Source of the DNA: Methylococcus capsulatus
GTDB lineage: Bacteria; Pseudomonadota; Gammaproteobacteria; Methylococcales; Methylococcaceae
Direction: 5' to 3'
DNA: 64,000 nt
Assembly: GCF_036864975.1 (NCBI RefSeq)
Contig: NZ_CP104311.1
Location: forward strand, 565,501 to 629,500
Part shown: positions 30,906 to 41,074 of the stretch, piece by piece
Layout: every line of letters starts with the position of its first letter
Position numbering within the stretch: the stretch's first letter is position 1
The notes under the pieces: generated by a model
What the model was told of the DNA's origin: nothing
Database searches by the model: none
What the model saw: only the letters and a program-made list of their open reading frames with translations
Made by a program: the position numbers and the translations under genes

Positions 30906-31232
30906 TCAGCTCCAGAGTGCGGCCGGAGCCAGCAGCCTTTCGACCGGACGGTCGTTCTTCAGATGCTCCTCGATGATCTCGGCCACATCGGCCGGGCTCA
31001 CCTTGGAATACATCACGCCCTCCGGATAGACCAGGACGGTCGGCCCGAGATCGCAGGTGCCCAGGCAGCCCGTGCTGGTCAGTGCGAACTGGCCATAGAG
31101 CTGGCCGGCCTCGAACTGCTGCATGAAGGTCTGGAACACCGCGGTGGAGCCAAGCTGGCCGCAGGAACCACGAGGATGGCCGGGCGGACGGGTCTGGGCG
31201 CAGACGAAGATGTGTTTACTGGGCTTTGGCAT
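30906..31232 (-). CDS. Thioredoxin-fold [2Fe-2S] ferredoxin (Shethna I type)
   Basis: The 108-residue protein starts MPKPSKHIFVCAQTRPPGH. The cluster ligands are in FVCAQTRPPGHPRGSCG and STGCLGTCDLGP (four cysteines), the pattern of the thioredoxin-like [2Fe-2S] ferredoxins found beside nif genes in Azotobacter. AGGAG lies ahead of the ATG at 31232; an upstream in-frame start is unlikely. Proposed roles in the family are electron transfer or nitrogenase protection. Confidence 0.88.
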   Translation of the reverse strand: MPKPSKHIFVCAQTRPPGHPRGSCGQLGSTAVFQTFMQQFEAGQLYGQFALTSTGCLGTCDLGPTVLVYPEGVMYSKVSPADVAEIIEEHLKNDRPVERLLAPAALWS

Positions 31233-31415
31233 GAACAGTTCTCTCCTTATGTTGAACAGTCGTCGGCTCCTTACCCGAGGAACCTGCGGCACTCGACCGC
31301 ACTTTTGTCCTTCTCCCTTGGGGAGAAGATGGCCGGCAAGGCTGGACGAGAGAGCCCGGGTCTGCCGCGTTGCACACGGCTTGAACAGCCCCTCACGCCC
31401 GACTCTTTCAATCTG

Positions 31416-31465
31416 GGCTATCCTGCCCGCTCTCCCTCGGGTCAGTGCAAATCCGCTCTCGGCAG
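31416..31465. repeat. Short intergenic repeat module, copy B
   Basis: See the module at 29910-29965. The shared bases are GGCTATCCTGCCC, CTCGGGTCAGTGC and ATCCGCTCTCGGC. It is in the 268-base gap before nifW's end and holds no gene. Confidence 0.45.
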
Positions 31466-31500
31466 ATCAGTCCCAGAGAGAGAAGGGAGGAAACCATGTC

Positions 31501-31839
31501 TCAGGCTCCCTGACCGCGCGTGGCCAGGCTAGCCTTCAAGCTGTCCAGCGAGATGCTCTTGCCGTTCTGATCCTGGAACACCTTGAATACTTTTTCCTGG
31601 GCTGCCGTGGACTTCACGAAGTCATCGTGGGCCTGACTCAACAGCGCCTTGCAGGTCGCCATGGCAGTGGCTTCATCCATGTCGTCCGGAATGGGGCTGC
31701 GGTTCAGGTACTGGTTGAAACGCTTCAGGATGTGCAGCCGATTGACGTGTACGACCGAGGGCTCGTATTCGACGCCGAAGAAATCGAGGAATTCCTCGGC
31801 TGCGGAAAAACTTTGTATGCGCTGCAAAACCGGATTCAT
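31501..31839 (-). CDS. nifW: Nitrogenase-stabilising/protective protein NifW
   Basis: The 112-residue protein has the NifW hallmark segment [20 protein letters not shown]. NifW is thought to help protect or mature the MoFe protein. It directly follows nifV, as in many nif clusters, with 48 bases between them. Confidence 0.9.
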   Translation of the reverse strand: MNPVLQRIQSFSAAEEFLDFFGVEYEPSVVHVNRLHILKRFNQYLNRSPIPDDMDEATAMATCKALLSQAHDDFVKSTAAQEKVFKVFQDQNGKSISLDSLKASLATRGQGA

Positions 31840-31887
31840 GATGATTCCTTAGCCATCAGGTTTCTTTACATTGCCGATCCCGCCGTC

Positions 31888-33042
31888 TCAGCCGAACAGA
31901 CCCGGACGCGGCTGGGACGACACCGAAGTTTCCGCATAAAACAGCTTCAGCTCGGTCTCGCTGGGCGGGCGCTTGGTCTGGCTGGCATGGATACGGATAC
32001 GCTTGAGTACCCGGCCGGCATCCTTTTCGCTGAGCTCGATCCCGAGCTGGCGGAAGCTCCGCTTCACCGCATGGGTGCCGGAATGCTTACCCAGCACCAG
32101 GCGGTGCTCGCGCCCGAGATCCTTCGGATCCACACCCTGGTAGTTAATGACGTTCTTGAGCAGTCCATCGACATGGATGCCGGCTTCGTGGGTGAACACC
32201 GCTTCGCCGACGATGCTCTTGTTGGCCGCCACCGGTCGGCCGGAAGCGGCCGCCACCAACCCGGAAATCTCCGGAAAATGATCGACGGCGATGCCGGTAT
32301 CGATGCCGTAAAGCCGGTGCAGAGCCATCACGGTTTCCTCGATGGCCGCGTTCCCAGCCCGCTCGCCCAGGCCGTTGACCGTGGTGTTCACATGGGTCGC
32401 CCCGGCCTGCACCGCCATAAGGGTGTTGGCCGTTGCCAGTCCGAAGTCATTGTGCGCATGCATCTCGATCTCCAGGTCGGTGCCTGCGGCCAGCCGGTGG
32501 ATACGCTCGAAGGTGGTCATCGGCTCCAACAGCCCTAGGGTGTCGGCGAAGCGGATGCGTCGGGCGCCGGCCTGCTGCGCCCCCTGGGCAACCTGCAGCA
32601 TGAAGTCCGGATCGGCGCGGGAAGCATCCTCGCAGCCGACACAGACTTCCATGCCGGCATCCAGACCCCGCTTCACGAAACGGTCGATACTGGCCAGTAC
32701 CCATTCGCGGGTCCGGTTCACCTTGTGGCGGAGATGGATGTCCGATACCGGAATCGACAGGTTCACCAGTTCGACCCCGCAGCCGGCTGCCGCCGCCAAG
32801 TCCCGTTCGCACATCCGGCCCCAGACCATCAGCCGGGTCGGCAACCCCAGGGCGGCGATGGCGCGGATCACCTCCTGCTCCTCGGCGCTCATGACGGGAA
32901 TGCCCACTTCCATTTCCGGTACGCCGGCCCGCGCCAAGGCCCGGGCGATGGAAAGCTTTTCCTCGGCGGTGAAAGCGACCCCGGCGGTCTGCTCGCCGTC
33001 CCGGAGGGTGGTGTCGTTGATGGTTACGGTGTGTATAGCCAT
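31888..33042 (-). CDS. nifV: Homocitrate synthase NifV
   Basis: NifV condenses acetyl-CoA and 2-oxoglutarate to homocitrate, the organic ligand of FeMo-cofactor. The 384-residue protein has the DRE-TIM signature NDTTLRDGEQTAGVAF at the N-terminus, the metal-binding HAHNDFGLA motif near residue 200, and HVNTTVNGLGERAGNA. The ATG at 33042 is preferred for GTGAGG upstream. It lies between fdx and nifW in the isc/nif operon. Confidence 0.95.
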   Translation of the reverse strand: MAIHTVTINDTTLRDGEQTAGVAFTAEEKLSIARALARAGVPEMEVGIPVMSAEEQEVIRAIAALGLPTRLMVWGRMCERDLAAAAGCGVELVNLSIPVSDIHLRHKVNRTREWVLASIDRFVKRGLDAGMEVCVGCEDASRADPDFMLQVAQGAQQAGARRIRFADTLGLLEPMTTFERIHRLAAGTDLEIEMHAHNDFGLATANTLMAVQAGATHVNTTVNGLGERAGNAAIEETVMALHRLYGIDTGIAVDHFPEISGLVAAASGRPVAANKSIVGEAVFTHEAGIHVDGLLKNVINYQGVDPKDLGREHRLVLGKHSGTHAVKRSFRQLGIELSEKDAGRVLKRIRIHASQTKRPPSETELKLFYAETSVSSQPRPGLFG

Positions 33043-33050
33043 GGCTGACC

Positions 33051-33389
33051 TCACTTGAGTTCTTTCGCCAGATTACGGCTATAGCGTGGCAGCTCGATGA
33101 CCAGATCGGTCTTGCTCACCACCGCCTGGCAGGCCAGGCGGGAATGCGGCTCCAGGCCCCAGGCCCGGTCCAGCATGTCATCCTCGGCATCGTCCGCCGG
33201 GTTCAGCGAATCGTAGCCTTCTCTCACGATGACATGGCAGGTGGAACAGGCGCAGGCCATCTCACAAGCATGCTCGATCTCGATCCCGCCGTGCAGTAGC
33301 GCATCGCAGATGCTCTGGCCGTAGCTCGCCTTGATGACGGCGCCTTCCGGGCACAGTTCGGCATGGGGCAATACCTTGATCTGCGGCAT
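33051..33389 (-). CDS. fdx: Isc-type [2Fe-2S] ferredoxin
   Basis: The 112-residue ISC adrenodoxin-type ferredoxin has ligands in EHACEMACACSTCHV and RLACQ. It supplies electrons for cluster assembly on IscU. It begins two bases after hscA ends, matching the usual hscB-hscA-fdx order. Confidence 0.94.
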   Translation of the reverse strand: MPQIKVLPHAELCPEGAVIKASYGQSICDALLHGGIEIEHACEMACACSTCHVIVREGYDSLNPADDAEDDMLDRAWGLEPHSRLACQAVVSKTDLVIELPRYSRNLAKELK

Positions 33390-33391
33390 GC

Positions 33392-35251
33392 TCAGACTCC
33401 CAAGCTCTCCAGCTTCTGGCCGGTCAGGGCGGCCTTGATGCTATGGTCCATACGCCGCCCGGCAAATTCCGTGCTGGCCTCGTTCAACGCGTCGGCGGCG
33501 TTCTTGATCACCTGCCAGTCCGTCCCTTCCATCGCAACCTTCAGCACCTGTAGACCGCTGACCAGGACTTCAAGCTCCGATTCGCTGAGCAGGTCACTGT
33601 CCTCGGCCAATGCCGACTCGGTGGCTTCGATCAGACGCGAAGCCTCGACCTTCTGCTCCTGCAGCCGCCGCGCCTCCAGGTCGTCGCGGGCATGCAGATA
33701 GGAATCCTCTATCATCCGCGCCACTTCCGCATCACTCAGACCATAGGAGGGCTTGACCTCGATGCTGGCCTCGACCCCGCTGGTCTGCTCGGATGCGGTC
33801 ACGTTGAGGAGGCCGTCGGCATCGACCTGGTAGGTCACCCGGATACGCGCCGCACCCGCAACCATCGGCGGGATGCCGCGCAGCTCGAAACGCGCCAGCG
33901 AGCGGCATTCGCTCACCAGTTCGCGCTCGCCCTGTACCACATGGATGCTCATGGCGGTCTGACCGTCCTTCCATGTGGTGAATTCTTGGGCCCGCGCCAC
34001 CGGTATGGTGGTATTGCGCGGAACGATCTTTTCGCACAAACCGCCCAAGGTTTCGATGCCCAGCGACAGCGGAATCACGTCGAGCAGCAGCCAGTCGCCA
34101 CCCGCGCGGTTGCCGGCCAGCAGGTTGGCCTGCATGGCGGCGCCCAGCGCCACCACCTTGTCCGGATCAAGATCGGTGAGCGGCGTTTGCTGGAAGAATT
34201 CGGCCACCGCCTCCCGAATGCAAGGCATGCGGGTCGCGCCGCCGACCAGGACCACGCCCTTGATGTCATCGATGGCGAGCCCCGCGTCGCGTAGCGCCTT
34301 GCGCACCGGGGTGAGCGTTTTTTTAACCAAGCCGGCGGTCAGCTCCGCAAAGGTGTCGCGGCTCAAAGTCAGCACAAGCCGGCAACCGTCCGACAGTACG
34401 GCGTCGATGGTCGCCTCGGTCTGTTCGGAAAGCCGTTCCTTGGCGACGCGGGAGGCGGCCATGATAAGACTCGCATCGCTGCTGGAGAGTGCCTTCAACC
34501 CGCTCTGGGCGAGTAGCCAATCATAGACCGCCCGGTCGAAATCATCCCCCCCCAGGGCCGGATCGCCGTTGGTGGCCAGCACCTCGAACACACCCCGGGC
34601 GAGTTTCAGCACCGAGATGTCGAAGGTGCCCCCGCCCAGATCGTAAACCGCGTACACGCCCTCGGCGGCGTTGTCCAGCCCGTAAGCCACGGCCGCAGCG
34701 GTCGGCTCGTTGAGCAGCCGAAAGACCTCCAGCCCGGCGAGCTTTGCGGCGTCCTTGGTCGCCTGGCGCTGAGCCTCGTCGAAATAGGCCGGCACCGTGA
34801 TGACCGCGCCGGCCAGCTCACCGCCCAGCTCTGCCACCGCCCGATCGCGCAGCACCTTGAGAATCTCTGCCGAGACCTGGACCGGGCTGATACGCCCGGC
34901 ACGAGTGTCGAACTGCACCATGCCCTCGCCTTCGACGAAACGATAGGGCGCGCCGTGATGGCTGGCGAGGTCGCCCAATCCGCGGCCCATGTAGCGCTTG
35001 ACCGATACGAAGGTATTCTCAGGGTCTTCGCTCTGCCGGGCCTTGGCCTCGTAGCCGACCTCGACCCCTCCGCCATCGAGGTAACGCACCACCGAAGGCA
35101 ACAGAACCCGCCCTTGGGCATCGCCCAACACTACCGTCCCCTCGTCCCGGACGGTGGCCACCAGCGAATGGGTCGTACCCAGATCAATCCCTACCGCGAG
35201 CCTCCGCTGCGGCTTCACGCCGGCACCGGGTTCAGAAATCTGTAGCAGCAT
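33392..35251 (-). CDS. hscA: Fe-S assembly chaperone HscA (Hsp70 family)
   Basis: The 619-residue Hsp70 homologue has the ATPase signatures [26 protein letters not shown] and [14 protein letters not shown] substrate-binding domain begins near residue 395. HscA releases clusters from IscU by recognising its LPPVK motif, which is present in the IscU encoded here. Its start codon overlaps the hscB stop by one base (ATGA). Confidence 0.96.
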   Translation of the reverse strand: MLLQISEPGAGVKPQRRLAVGIDLGTTHSLVATVRDEGTVVLGDAQGRVLLPSVVRYLDGGGVEVGYEAKARQSEDPENTFVSVKRYMGRGLGDLASHHGAPYRFVEGEGMVQFDTRAGRISPVQVSAEILKVLRDRAVAELGGELAGAVITVPAYFDEAQRQATKDAAKLAGLEVFRLLNEPTAAAVAYGLDNAAEGVYAVYDLGGGTFDISVLKLARGVFEVLATNGDPALGGDDFDRAVYDWLLAQSGLKALSSSDASLIMAASRVAKERLSEQTEATIDAVLSDGCRLVLTLSRDTFAELTAGLVKKTLTPVRKALRDAGLAIDDIKGVVLVGGATRMPCIREAVAEFFQQTPLTDLDPDKVVALGAAMQANLLAGNRAGGDWLLLDVIPLSLGIETLGGLCEKIVPRNTTIPVARAQEFTTWKDGQTAMSIHVVQGERELVSECRSLARFELRGIPPMVAGAARIRVTYQVDADGLLNVTASEQTSGVEASIEVKPSYGLSDAEVARMIEDSYLHARDDLEARRLQEQKVEASRLIEATESALAEDSDLLSESELEVLVSGLQVLKVAMEGTDWQVIKNAADALNEASTEFAGRRMDHSIKAALTGQKLESLGV

Positions 35252-35784
35252 CAGTCCTCCAGCAGGGCGTGCGCCTGATCGAGATCACGTTTGAGTTTTT
35301 CCAGGAAGGCGAGCTGGCGCACCAGCACCGCGGCTTCCGGATGCGACTGCTCGACGTCCAGCAGGGCGCCGAGCGCTTCGATCATATGATCCATTTCCTT
35401 CTTCAGGCGGAAACCCAGCCGGTCCAGCGCGGCTTCGCTGCGGCCGGCGATGGCATCCTGCATTTCCTCGCGCCATTCGATCTGCTCCAGCAGAAACTCC
35501 GCCGGCATCGCCGTATTGTCCTCTTCCCGGGTATCCACACCGTGGATCCGGAGTAGGTAGCGCGCTCGATCCAGCGGACGCTTCAAGGTCTGGTAAGCCT
35601 CATTGGCGAAAGTCGCCCATTGCAGAGACAGGCGCTTTTCCACATCGCTCAGATGGGCGGCCTTGTCCGGATGGACGCGAGCTTGCAGTTCCAGGTAATG
35701 GCTGTCCAACACGCTCTGGTCCAGCCGGAACATTTCGGGCAGCTGGAAAAACTCGAAATAATTACGGGGCGACATTTCGCTCAT
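35251..35784 (-). CDS. hscB: Fe-S assembly co-chaperone HscB (J protein)
   Basis: The 177-residue protein has an N-terminal J domain with HPD in [10 protein letters not shown] near residue 38 and a C-terminal helical IscU-binding domain. AGGAG is eight bases before the ATG at 35784 and only two bases before an in-frame ATG at 35790, which decides the start. The gene overlaps hscA by one base. Confidence 0.94.
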   Translation of the reverse strand: MSEMSPRNYFEFFQLPEMFRLDQSVLDSHYLELQARVHPDKAAHLSDVEKRLSLQWATFANEAYQTLKRPLDRARYLLRIHGVDTREEDNTAMPAEFLLEQIEWREEMQDAIAGRSEAALDRLGFRLKKEMDHMIEALGALLDVEQSHPEAAVLVRQLAFLEKLKRDLDQAHALLED

Positions 35785-35795
35785 GGCCATCGCTC

Positions 35796-36119
35796 CTAGA
35801 CATTGAAACTCTCGCCACAGCCGCATTCATTCTTGACGTTGGGATTATTGAACTTGAAGCCTTCGTTCAAGCCTTCACGCACGAAATCCAGCTCGGTGCC
35901 TTCCAGGTAGACCAAGCTCTTCGGATCGACCAGCACGGTGACACCGAAGCTTTCGAAGCGCTCATCTTCCGGCGCAGGCTCATCGACGAATTCCAAGGCA
36001 TAGGCCAGACCGGAACAGCCCGACGTCTTGACGGCGACCCGCAAGCCCACGCCCGCACCCCGCGCTGCCAGATGCTTCTGGACCTGAACAGCCGCTTTTT
36101 GTGTCAGCGTTACCGCCAT
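35796..36119 (-). CDS. iscA: A-type Fe-S carrier IscA
   Basis: The 107-residue protein has the three conserved cysteines in [12 protein letters not shown] and NECGCGESF. It binds and hands on Fe-S clusters or iron. It is the second of two A-type genes in this operon, and lies directly before hscB as in isc operons. Confidence 0.93.
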   Translation of the reverse strand: MAVTLTQKAAVQVQKHLAARGAGVGLRVAVKTSGCSGLAYALEFVDEPAPEDERFESFGVTVLVDPKSLVYLEGTELDFVREGLNEGFKFNNPNVKNECGCGESFNV

Positions 36120-36149
36120 CTTTTGTCCTCCTTATAAGGCCAACCGGCG

Positions 36150-36545
36150 TCAGTGGGACGAGCAGCTCGCGCCGCCGTCGACGGAGAAGGAACTGCCGCA
36201 ACTACAGGACGAAGTGGCATTCGGGTTCTTGATGACGAAACGGGAACCCTCCAGCCCCTCCTGGTAATCGATCTCGGCGCCCTGCAGATATTGCAGGCTG
36301 GTGGGGTCGACCAGCAGAGTGACACCATCCTTCTCCACTGTCGTGTCGTCCTCGTTCACGGCCTCTTCGAAAGAAAAGCCATACTGGAACCCCGAACAGC
36401 CGCCGCCAGACACGTACACCCGGAGCTTCAGCGCCGGATTGCCTTCCTCGGCGATCAGTTCGCTCACCTTGGCCGCGGCGCTGCCGGTGAATATCAATGC
36501 AGGGCCCGCAGGCGTCAGATCGACGATGCTGGTCATGGCTGTCAT
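36150..36545 (-). CDS. Second A-type Fe-S carrier (ErpA/HesB-like)
   Basis: The 131-residue protein has the cysteines [13 protein letters not shown] and SSCSCGSSF. The Q-Y after the first Cys and the ending resemble ErpA. The C-terminus is extended ([10 protein letters not shown]). It may be a nif-dedicated carrier (nif-linked IscA). The ATG at 36545 has GAGGAC upstream. Confidence 0.9.
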   Translation of the reverse strand: MTAMTSIVDLTPAGPALIFTGSAAAKVSELIAEEGNPALKLRVYVSGGGCSGFQYGFSFEEAVNEDDTTVEKDGVTLLVDPTSLQYLQGAEIDYQEGLEGSRFVIKNPNATSSCSCGSSFSVDGGASCSSH

Positions 36546-36561
36546 AACGTTGTCCTCGCCT

Positions 36562-36981
36562 TCACGCGGCCGATTTGCAAACTTCGTAGCCTTCATCGGC
36601 TACGCCCATTTTGGCCTTGTAGTCCGAGACGGCGGCTTTGATGGCATCTTCCGCCAGCACGGAGCAGTGGATCTTCACCGGCGGCAGCGCCAGCGCCTCG
36701 GCGATATCGGAATTCTTGATCGCCAAAGCCTCGTCGACCGTCTTGCCCTTGACCCATTCGGTCACCAGCGAGCTGGAGGCGATCGCCGAGCCACAGCCAT
36801 AGGTCTTGAACTTGGCATCCTCGATCACGCCTTCATCGTTGATCTTGATCTGCAGCTTCATCACGTCGCCGCAGGCTGGAGCCCCCACGACGCCAGTGCC
36901 CACGCCGTCTTCGTCTTTGTCGAATGAGCCGACGTTGCGGGGATTTTCGTAGTGGTCGATGACTTTATCGCTATATGCCAT
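36562..36981 (-). CDS. iscU: Fe-S cluster scaffold IscU
   Basis: The 139-residue protein has the three ligand cysteines in [21 protein letters not shown] and [11 protein letters not shown], plus the HscA recognition LPPVK. Clusters are built here from IscS sulfur. The C-terminus is about ten residues longer than E. coli IscU (ends [11 protein letters not shown]). It follows iscS by about 40 bases. Confidence 0.96.
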   Translation of the reverse strand: MAYSDKVIDHYENPRNVGSFDKDEDGVGTGVVGAPACGDVMKLQIKINDEGVIEDAKFKTYGCGSAIASSSLVTEWVKGKTVDEALAIKNSDIAEALALPPVKIHCSVLAEDAIKAAVSDYKAKMGVADEGYEVCKSAA

Positions 36982-37022
36982 TGTTGTTCTCCTGATTGGA
37001 TGGTGAAGGGCTTGGGGCATGT

Positions 37023-38234
37023 TTAGTGCGCCGCGGCCCACTGAACGGTGTTGAGATCGATCCCGTCCTTGTACATCTCCCACAGAGGCGATATCTCGCG
37101 CAGGCGAGCGACCTTGTCCTTGATCAGGGAGATGGCGAAATCCACGTCCTCCGCCGTGGTAAAGCGGCCCAGAGTGAAGCGGATCGAACTGTGGGCCAGC
37201 TCGTCGCTGCGTCCCAGGGCACGCAATACATAGGAAGGCTCGAGGCTGGCCGAGGTGCAGGCCGAACCGCTGGACACCGCCAGATCCTTGATGGCCATCA
37301 TCAAGGACTCACCCTCCACGTAATTGAAGCTGATGTTCAGGTTGTGCGGTACCCGCTGCTCCAGATCGCCGTTGACGAACACCTCTTCCATGTCCTTGAG
37401 GCCGGCCAGCAGCTTGTCACGCAACCCACGGATGCGTTCGTTCTCCGCCGTCATCTCCTCGCGGGCGATGCGGAAGGCCTCTCCCATACCGACGATCTGG
37501 TGCGTCGCCAGGGTGCCGGAGCGCAGACCCCGCTCATGGCCGCCGCCGTGCATCTGCGCCTTGAGGCGGATACGCGGCTTGCGGCGCACGTAGAGGGCGC
37601 CGATGCCCTTGGGACCATAGGTTTTGTGGGCGGAAAAGGACATGAGATCGACCGGCAGATTGTCCAGATCGATCTCGACCTTGCCGGTCGACTGGGCAGC
37701 GTCGACATGGAAGATCACGCCGTGATCCCGGCAGATCTGGCCGATCGCCGCGATGTCTTGAATGACACCGATCTCGTTGTTGACGTGCATCACGGAAGCC
37801 AGCACGGTGTCGGGCCGGATCGCTGCCCTGAAGACGTCGAGGTCCAGGAGACCATTGGCCATCGGCTCGAGATAGGTGACTTCGAAGCCGGTCGATTCTA
37901 ACTCGCGCATGGTATCCAGCACCGCCTTGTGCTCGGTCTTCACCGTAATCAGATGACGACCCTTGGTCTGGTAGAACTCGGCCGCGCCCTTGATGGCGAG
38001 GTTGTCCGACTCGGTTGCGCCAGAGGTCCAGACGATTTCCCGAGGATCGGCGTTGACCAGCTTCGCCACTTCCTCCCGCGCGTTTTCCACCGCCTGCTCG
38101 GCCGTCCAGCCGAAGGCATGGGAACGGCTGGCAGGGTTGCCGAAGTTTTCCGTCAGGAACGGAATCATCTTCTCGGCAACACGGGGATCGACCGGCGTCG
38201 TAGCCGAGTAATCGAGATAGACCGGTAACTTCAT
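37023..38234 (-). CDS. iscS: Cysteine desulfurase IscS
   Basis: The 403-residue PLP enzyme releases sulfur from cysteine as a persulfide. The PLP-Lys region is [17 protein letters not shown] near residue 205, and the catalytic Cys loop is [21 protein letters not shown] near residue 325, the IscS (not SufS) form. It is first in the operon and is preceded by a sigma-54 promoter and a NifA-type site instead of an iscR gene. Confidence 0.96.
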   Translation of the reverse strand: MKLPVYLDYSATTPVDPRVAEKMIPFLTENFGNPASRSHAFGWTAEQAVENAREEVAKLVNADPREIVWTSGATESDNLAIKGAAEFYQTKGRHLITVKTEHKAVLDTMRELESTGFEVTYLEPMANGLLDLDVFRAAIRPDTVLASVMHVNNEIGVIQDIAAIGQICRDHGVIFHVDAAQSTGKVEIDLDNLPVDLMSFSAHKTYGPKGIGALYVRRKPRIRLKAQMHGGGHERGLRSGTLATHQIVGMGEAFRIAREEMTAENERIRGLRDKLLAGLKDMEEVFVNGDLEQRVPHNLNISFNYVEGESLMMAIKDLAVSSGSACTSASLEPSYVLRALGRSDELAHSSIRFTLGRFTTAEDVDFAISLIKDKVARLREISPLWEMYKDGIDLNTVQWAAAH

Positions 38235-38288
38235 TGCATGTTCTCCGAGTTCGCCAGAAGGTGGGCGGTTTGCCTTGACCTCTGTCTT

Positions 38289-38303
38289 GCAAACCTCGGG
38301 CCA
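38289..38303 (-). promoter_or_regulatory. Sigma-54 promoter before iscS
   Basis: On the minus strand the sequence is TGGCCCGAGGTTTGC. The minus-24 GG and minus-12 GC are exactly ten bases apart, and it lies 55-69 bases before the iscS start codon. Confidence 0.7.
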
Positions 38304-38369
38304 CCCTTGAGAATCACTCTAACTGTATGATTTTACGTGTCTTGACCCGCTCGATGCGAAAAATCGGTT

Positions 38370-38385
38370 TGTCTCGTTGCCGACA
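38370..38385. promoter_or_regulatory. NifA-type upstream activating site before iscS
   Basis: TGT-CTCGTTGCCG-ACA fits TGT-N10-ACA exactly. It lies about 70-80 bases upstream of the sigma-54 element. Confidence 0.6.
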
Positions 38386-38571
38386 AGGGCCGCCGGGGGT
38401 AGCGCTCTCTCCAAGCACCCGGCACGCAAAGAGGACCTGGATGGTACGGATTACGAAGGTTTGAGCAGGACGGAAGGGTGATGACGGTGTTTTGTCGGGT
38501 TTGCTACAACTCGACACGCTGCACCGAAACGGTGAAAGCGATACGACGCTGCCATTGCCCCGCAAACGAGC

Positions 38572-38593
38572 AAGGCCGGGTCACCCCGGCCTT
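38572..38593 (-). terminator. Hairpin after clpX
   Basis: AAGGCCGGG and CCCGGCCTT form a 9-base stem with a 4-base loop, 18 bases after the clpX stop. No T-run follows on the minus strand, so termination may be partial or the hairpin may protect the mRNA. Confidence 0.5.
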
Positions 38594-38610
38594 TCCATCC
38601 GTCTCGAAGC

Positions 38611-39879
38611 CTAGGCGGAGGCGCAATGCTTCTCGTCGGTCCGGTAGACCAGATAGGGGTCGGCTTCGCCCCGGATCACCTTACCGTCGACCACCACCTT
38701 GACAACACCTTCGGCGGAAGGCAATTGGTACATCGTGTCGAGCAGGACCTGCTCGACGATGGTCCTAAGGCCCCGTGCCCCGGTCTTGCGCTCCATGGCG
38801 CGCCGAGCGATAGCTCCAAGGGCCTCCGGCAGGATTTCCAGCTCGCAGCCTTCCATTTCGAACAGGCGGGCATACTGTTTGACGAGAGCGTTTTTCGGCT
38901 CGGTGAGGATGTTGACCAGCGCTGCCTCGTCGAGCTCCTCGAGGGTCGCCACCACCGGCAGGCGGCCAATGAACTCCGGTATCAGGCCATAACGGATCAG
39001 GTCTTCGGCTTCGACCGCTGCCAGGACCTCCCCCAGGTGGGTGTTTTCTTCCCTGCTCTTCACTTCGGCCGAGAAGCCGATGCCGCTCTTTTGTGAACGG
39101 GAACGTATGGTCTTGTCGAGGCCGGCGAAAGCGCCGCCGCAGATGAACAGGATGTTGGCAGTGTTGACCTGCAGAAACTCCTGCTGCGGATGTTTGCGCC
39201 CGCCCTGGGGCGGCACAGAGGCGACGGTACCCTCCATCAGCTTGAGCAGGGCCTGCTGCACACCTTCCCCCGACACGTCGCGGGTGATGGACGGGCTGTC
39301 GGACTTCCGTGAAATCTTGTCGATCTCGTCGATGTAGACGATGCCCTGTTCGGCCTTTTCCACGTCATAATCGCAGGCCAGCAAGAGCTTCTGGATGATG
39401 TTCTCGACGTCCTCGCCGACGTATCCGGCTTCTGTGAGGGTGGTGGCGTCGGCGATGGCGAAGGGGACGTCCAGCACCCGTGCCAGGGTCTCCGCCAGCA
39501 GAGTTTTGCCCGAACCGGTCGGACCGATCAAGAGAACATTACTCTTGGCCAGTTCCACATCGTTTTTGAAGGTTCTGACCTTGAGGCGCTTGTAATGGTT
39601 GTATACAGCCACCGAGAGGATGCGCTTGGCCTTGTCCTGGCCGATGACGTATTGGTCCAGAATCGCCTTCATTTCCTTCGGCTTGGGCAGGCCCTCTGTG
39701 GTCCCGGCCTCGCCGCCCTGCAGCTCTTCGCGGATGATGTCGTTGCACAGTTCGACGCATTCATCACAGACGAATACGGCGGGGCCGGCAATGAGTTTTC
39801 TGACTTCGTGCTGGCTCTTGCCACAGAACGAGCAATACAGCAGCTTGCCGGACTCTTTATTTTTCCTGTCTTCGCTCAT
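38611..39879 (-). CDS. clpX: Clp protease ATP-binding subunit ClpX
   Basis: The 422-residue AAA+ unfoldase feeds substrates to ClpP. The N-terminal zinc domain is YCSFCGKSQ with VCDECVELC. Walker A is [12 protein letters not shown] near residue 120, Walker B is [10 protein letters not shown], and the ClpP-binding loop IGF is at [10 protein letters not shown]. It follows clpP by 87 bases. Some Azotobacter nif clusters carry a clpX-like gene, but here the pair looks like the housekeeping clpPX. Confidence 0.97.
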   Translation of the reverse strand: MSEDRKNKESGKLLYCSFCGKSQHEVRKLIAGPAVFVCDECVELCNDIIREELQGGEAGTTEGLPKPKEMKAILDQYVIGQDKAKRILSVAVYNHYKRLKVRTFKNDVELAKSNVLLIGPTGSGKTLLAETLARVLDVPFAIADATTLTEAGYVGEDVENIIQKLLLACDYDVEKAEQGIVYIDEIDKISRKSDSPSITRDVSGEGVQQALLKLMEGTVASVPPQGGRKHPQQEFLQVNTANILFICGGAFAGLDKTIRSRSQKSGIGFSAEVKSREENTHLGEVLAAVEAEDLIRYGLIPEFIGRLPVVATLEELDEAALVNILTEPKNALVKQYARLFEMEGCELEILPEALGAIARRAMERKTGARGLRTIVEQVLLDTMYQLPSAEGVVKVVVDGKVIRGEADPYLVYRTDEKHCASA

Positions 39880-39966
39880 GGCGCTTACTCCCCTGGTTAG
39901 GAACAGTGTTTGGCTGTCGTTCTCCTTTTGACTGGCAAGTTGTGCGCCAAACTGCGAACCGGCCGA

Positions 39967-40614
39967 TCAGACCGCGCCGGTTGTGCGATTCACGAGCACT
40001 TTGTCGATCAAGCCGTATTCAACTGCATCGCTTCCACTCATGAAGTTGTCGCGATCGGTGTCGATCTGGATCTTTTCGAGGGGTTGGCCGGTATGGCGGG
40101 CGAGAATCTTATTGAGACGGTCGCGGACCGCCAGAATCTCCCGGGCATGGATGTCGATGTCCGATGCCTGGCCCTGGAAGCCGCCCAGCGGCTGGTGGAT
40201 CATGATCCGTGAGTGCGGCAGGCAGTAGCGCTTGCCGGCCGCACCACCGGCCAGCAGCAGCGCACCCATGCTGGCGGCCTGGCCGACGCACAGCGTACTG
40301 ACGTCGGGCTTGATGAACTGCATGGTGTCGTAGATCGCCAGGCCCGCCGTCACCACACCACCCGGCGAATTGATGTAGAGATGGATGTCTTTGTCGGGAT
40401 TCTCCGATTCCAGGAACAGCAACTGCGCGATCACCAGATTGGCCATGTAGTCCTCGACCTGGCCGACTAGGAAGATGACCCGCTCTTTCAGCAACCGCGA
40501 GTAGATGTCGAAGGCCCGCTCGCCGCGCGCCGATTGCTCCACCACCACCGGAACCAGTCCGCCGGCAGCCCTCGTTGCGTAATCCATGCCGTGCCTGTCC
40601 TTCAAGAAATTCAT
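39967..40614 (-). CDS. clpP: ATP-dependent Clp protease proteolytic subunit ClpP
   Basis: The 215-residue serine protease has its triad in [10 protein letters not shown] (Ser), [11 protein letters not shown] (His) and DTDRDNFMS (Asp). It forms the double-heptamer chamber used by ClpX. The N-terminus is slightly longer than E. coli mature ClpP, so the start may be at an inner Met ([10 protein letters not shown]). The usual tig gene is not upstream; apaG is. Confidence 0.96.
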   Translation of the reverse strand: MNFLKDRHGMDYATRAAGGLVPVVVEQSARGERAFDIYSRLLKERVIFLVGQVEDYMANLVIAQLLFLESENPDKDIHLYINSPGGVVTAGLAIYDTMQFIKPDVSTLCVGQAASMGALLLAGGAAGKRYCLPHSRIMIHQPLGGFQGQASDIDIHAREILAVRDRLNKILARHTGQPLEKIQIDTDRDNFMSGSDAVEYGLIDKVLVNRTTGAV

Positions 40615-40641
40615 CGGATTTGTCCTCGTCCTGGGGGCGGT

Positions 40642-41022
40642 TCAGTGCAGCCGGCGCGGGATCGCTAGGCTGAACGCTGCGATGGGCGCCTCGAACGGCA
40701 TCCCGTCGTCGGCGATCAGTTGATAGCTGCCGTGCATGCTGCCGACCGGGGTGGCGATGGTCGCCGCGCTGGTATATTCGAAAGCCTCGCCGGGGCGAAG
40801 ATAAGGATGCTCCCCGACCACGCCCTCGCCGACCACCTCCACCGTTTTGCCGTTGGCATCGGTGATGATCCAGCGACGGCCCAGGAGCTTGGCGGGAACG
40901 GTGCCGGTATTCTCCATGGTCACGGTATAAGCGAACGTGTACTGCTGGGCATCGGGCCGGGAGTGCTCCTGCAGATAGACGGCTTTGACTTCGACTTTGA
41001 GTTCGTAGGGTTTACGTCGCAT
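40642..41022 (-). CDS. apaG: ApaG (DUF525 beta-sandwich) protein
   Basis: The 126-residue protein has the ApaG signature: QYTFAYTVTMENTG, LLGRRWIITDANG, VVGEHPYLRPGEAFEYTS and MHGSYQLI. The biochemical role of the family is unclear; it has a fibronectin-like fold. The ATG at 41022 has AAAGGA ahead of it. Confidence 0.94.
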   Translation of the reverse strand: MRRKPYELKVEVKAVYLQEHSRPDAQQYTFAYTVTMENTGTVPAKLLGRRWIITDANGKTVEVVGEGVVGEHPYLRPGEAFEYTSAATIATPVGSMHGSYQLIADDGMPFEAPIAAFSLAIPRRLH

Positions 41023-41074
41023 GGCATTGTCCTTTTGTTCATGATCAACGTGAAAATCGCAGGACCTTGCCGTA

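Noticed and set aside
31381-31396. GC-N10-GG pattern as a sigma-54 promoter for the downstream ferredoxin
   Set aside because: Only the two dinucleotides match; the surrounding bases do not fit TGGCAC or TTGC.
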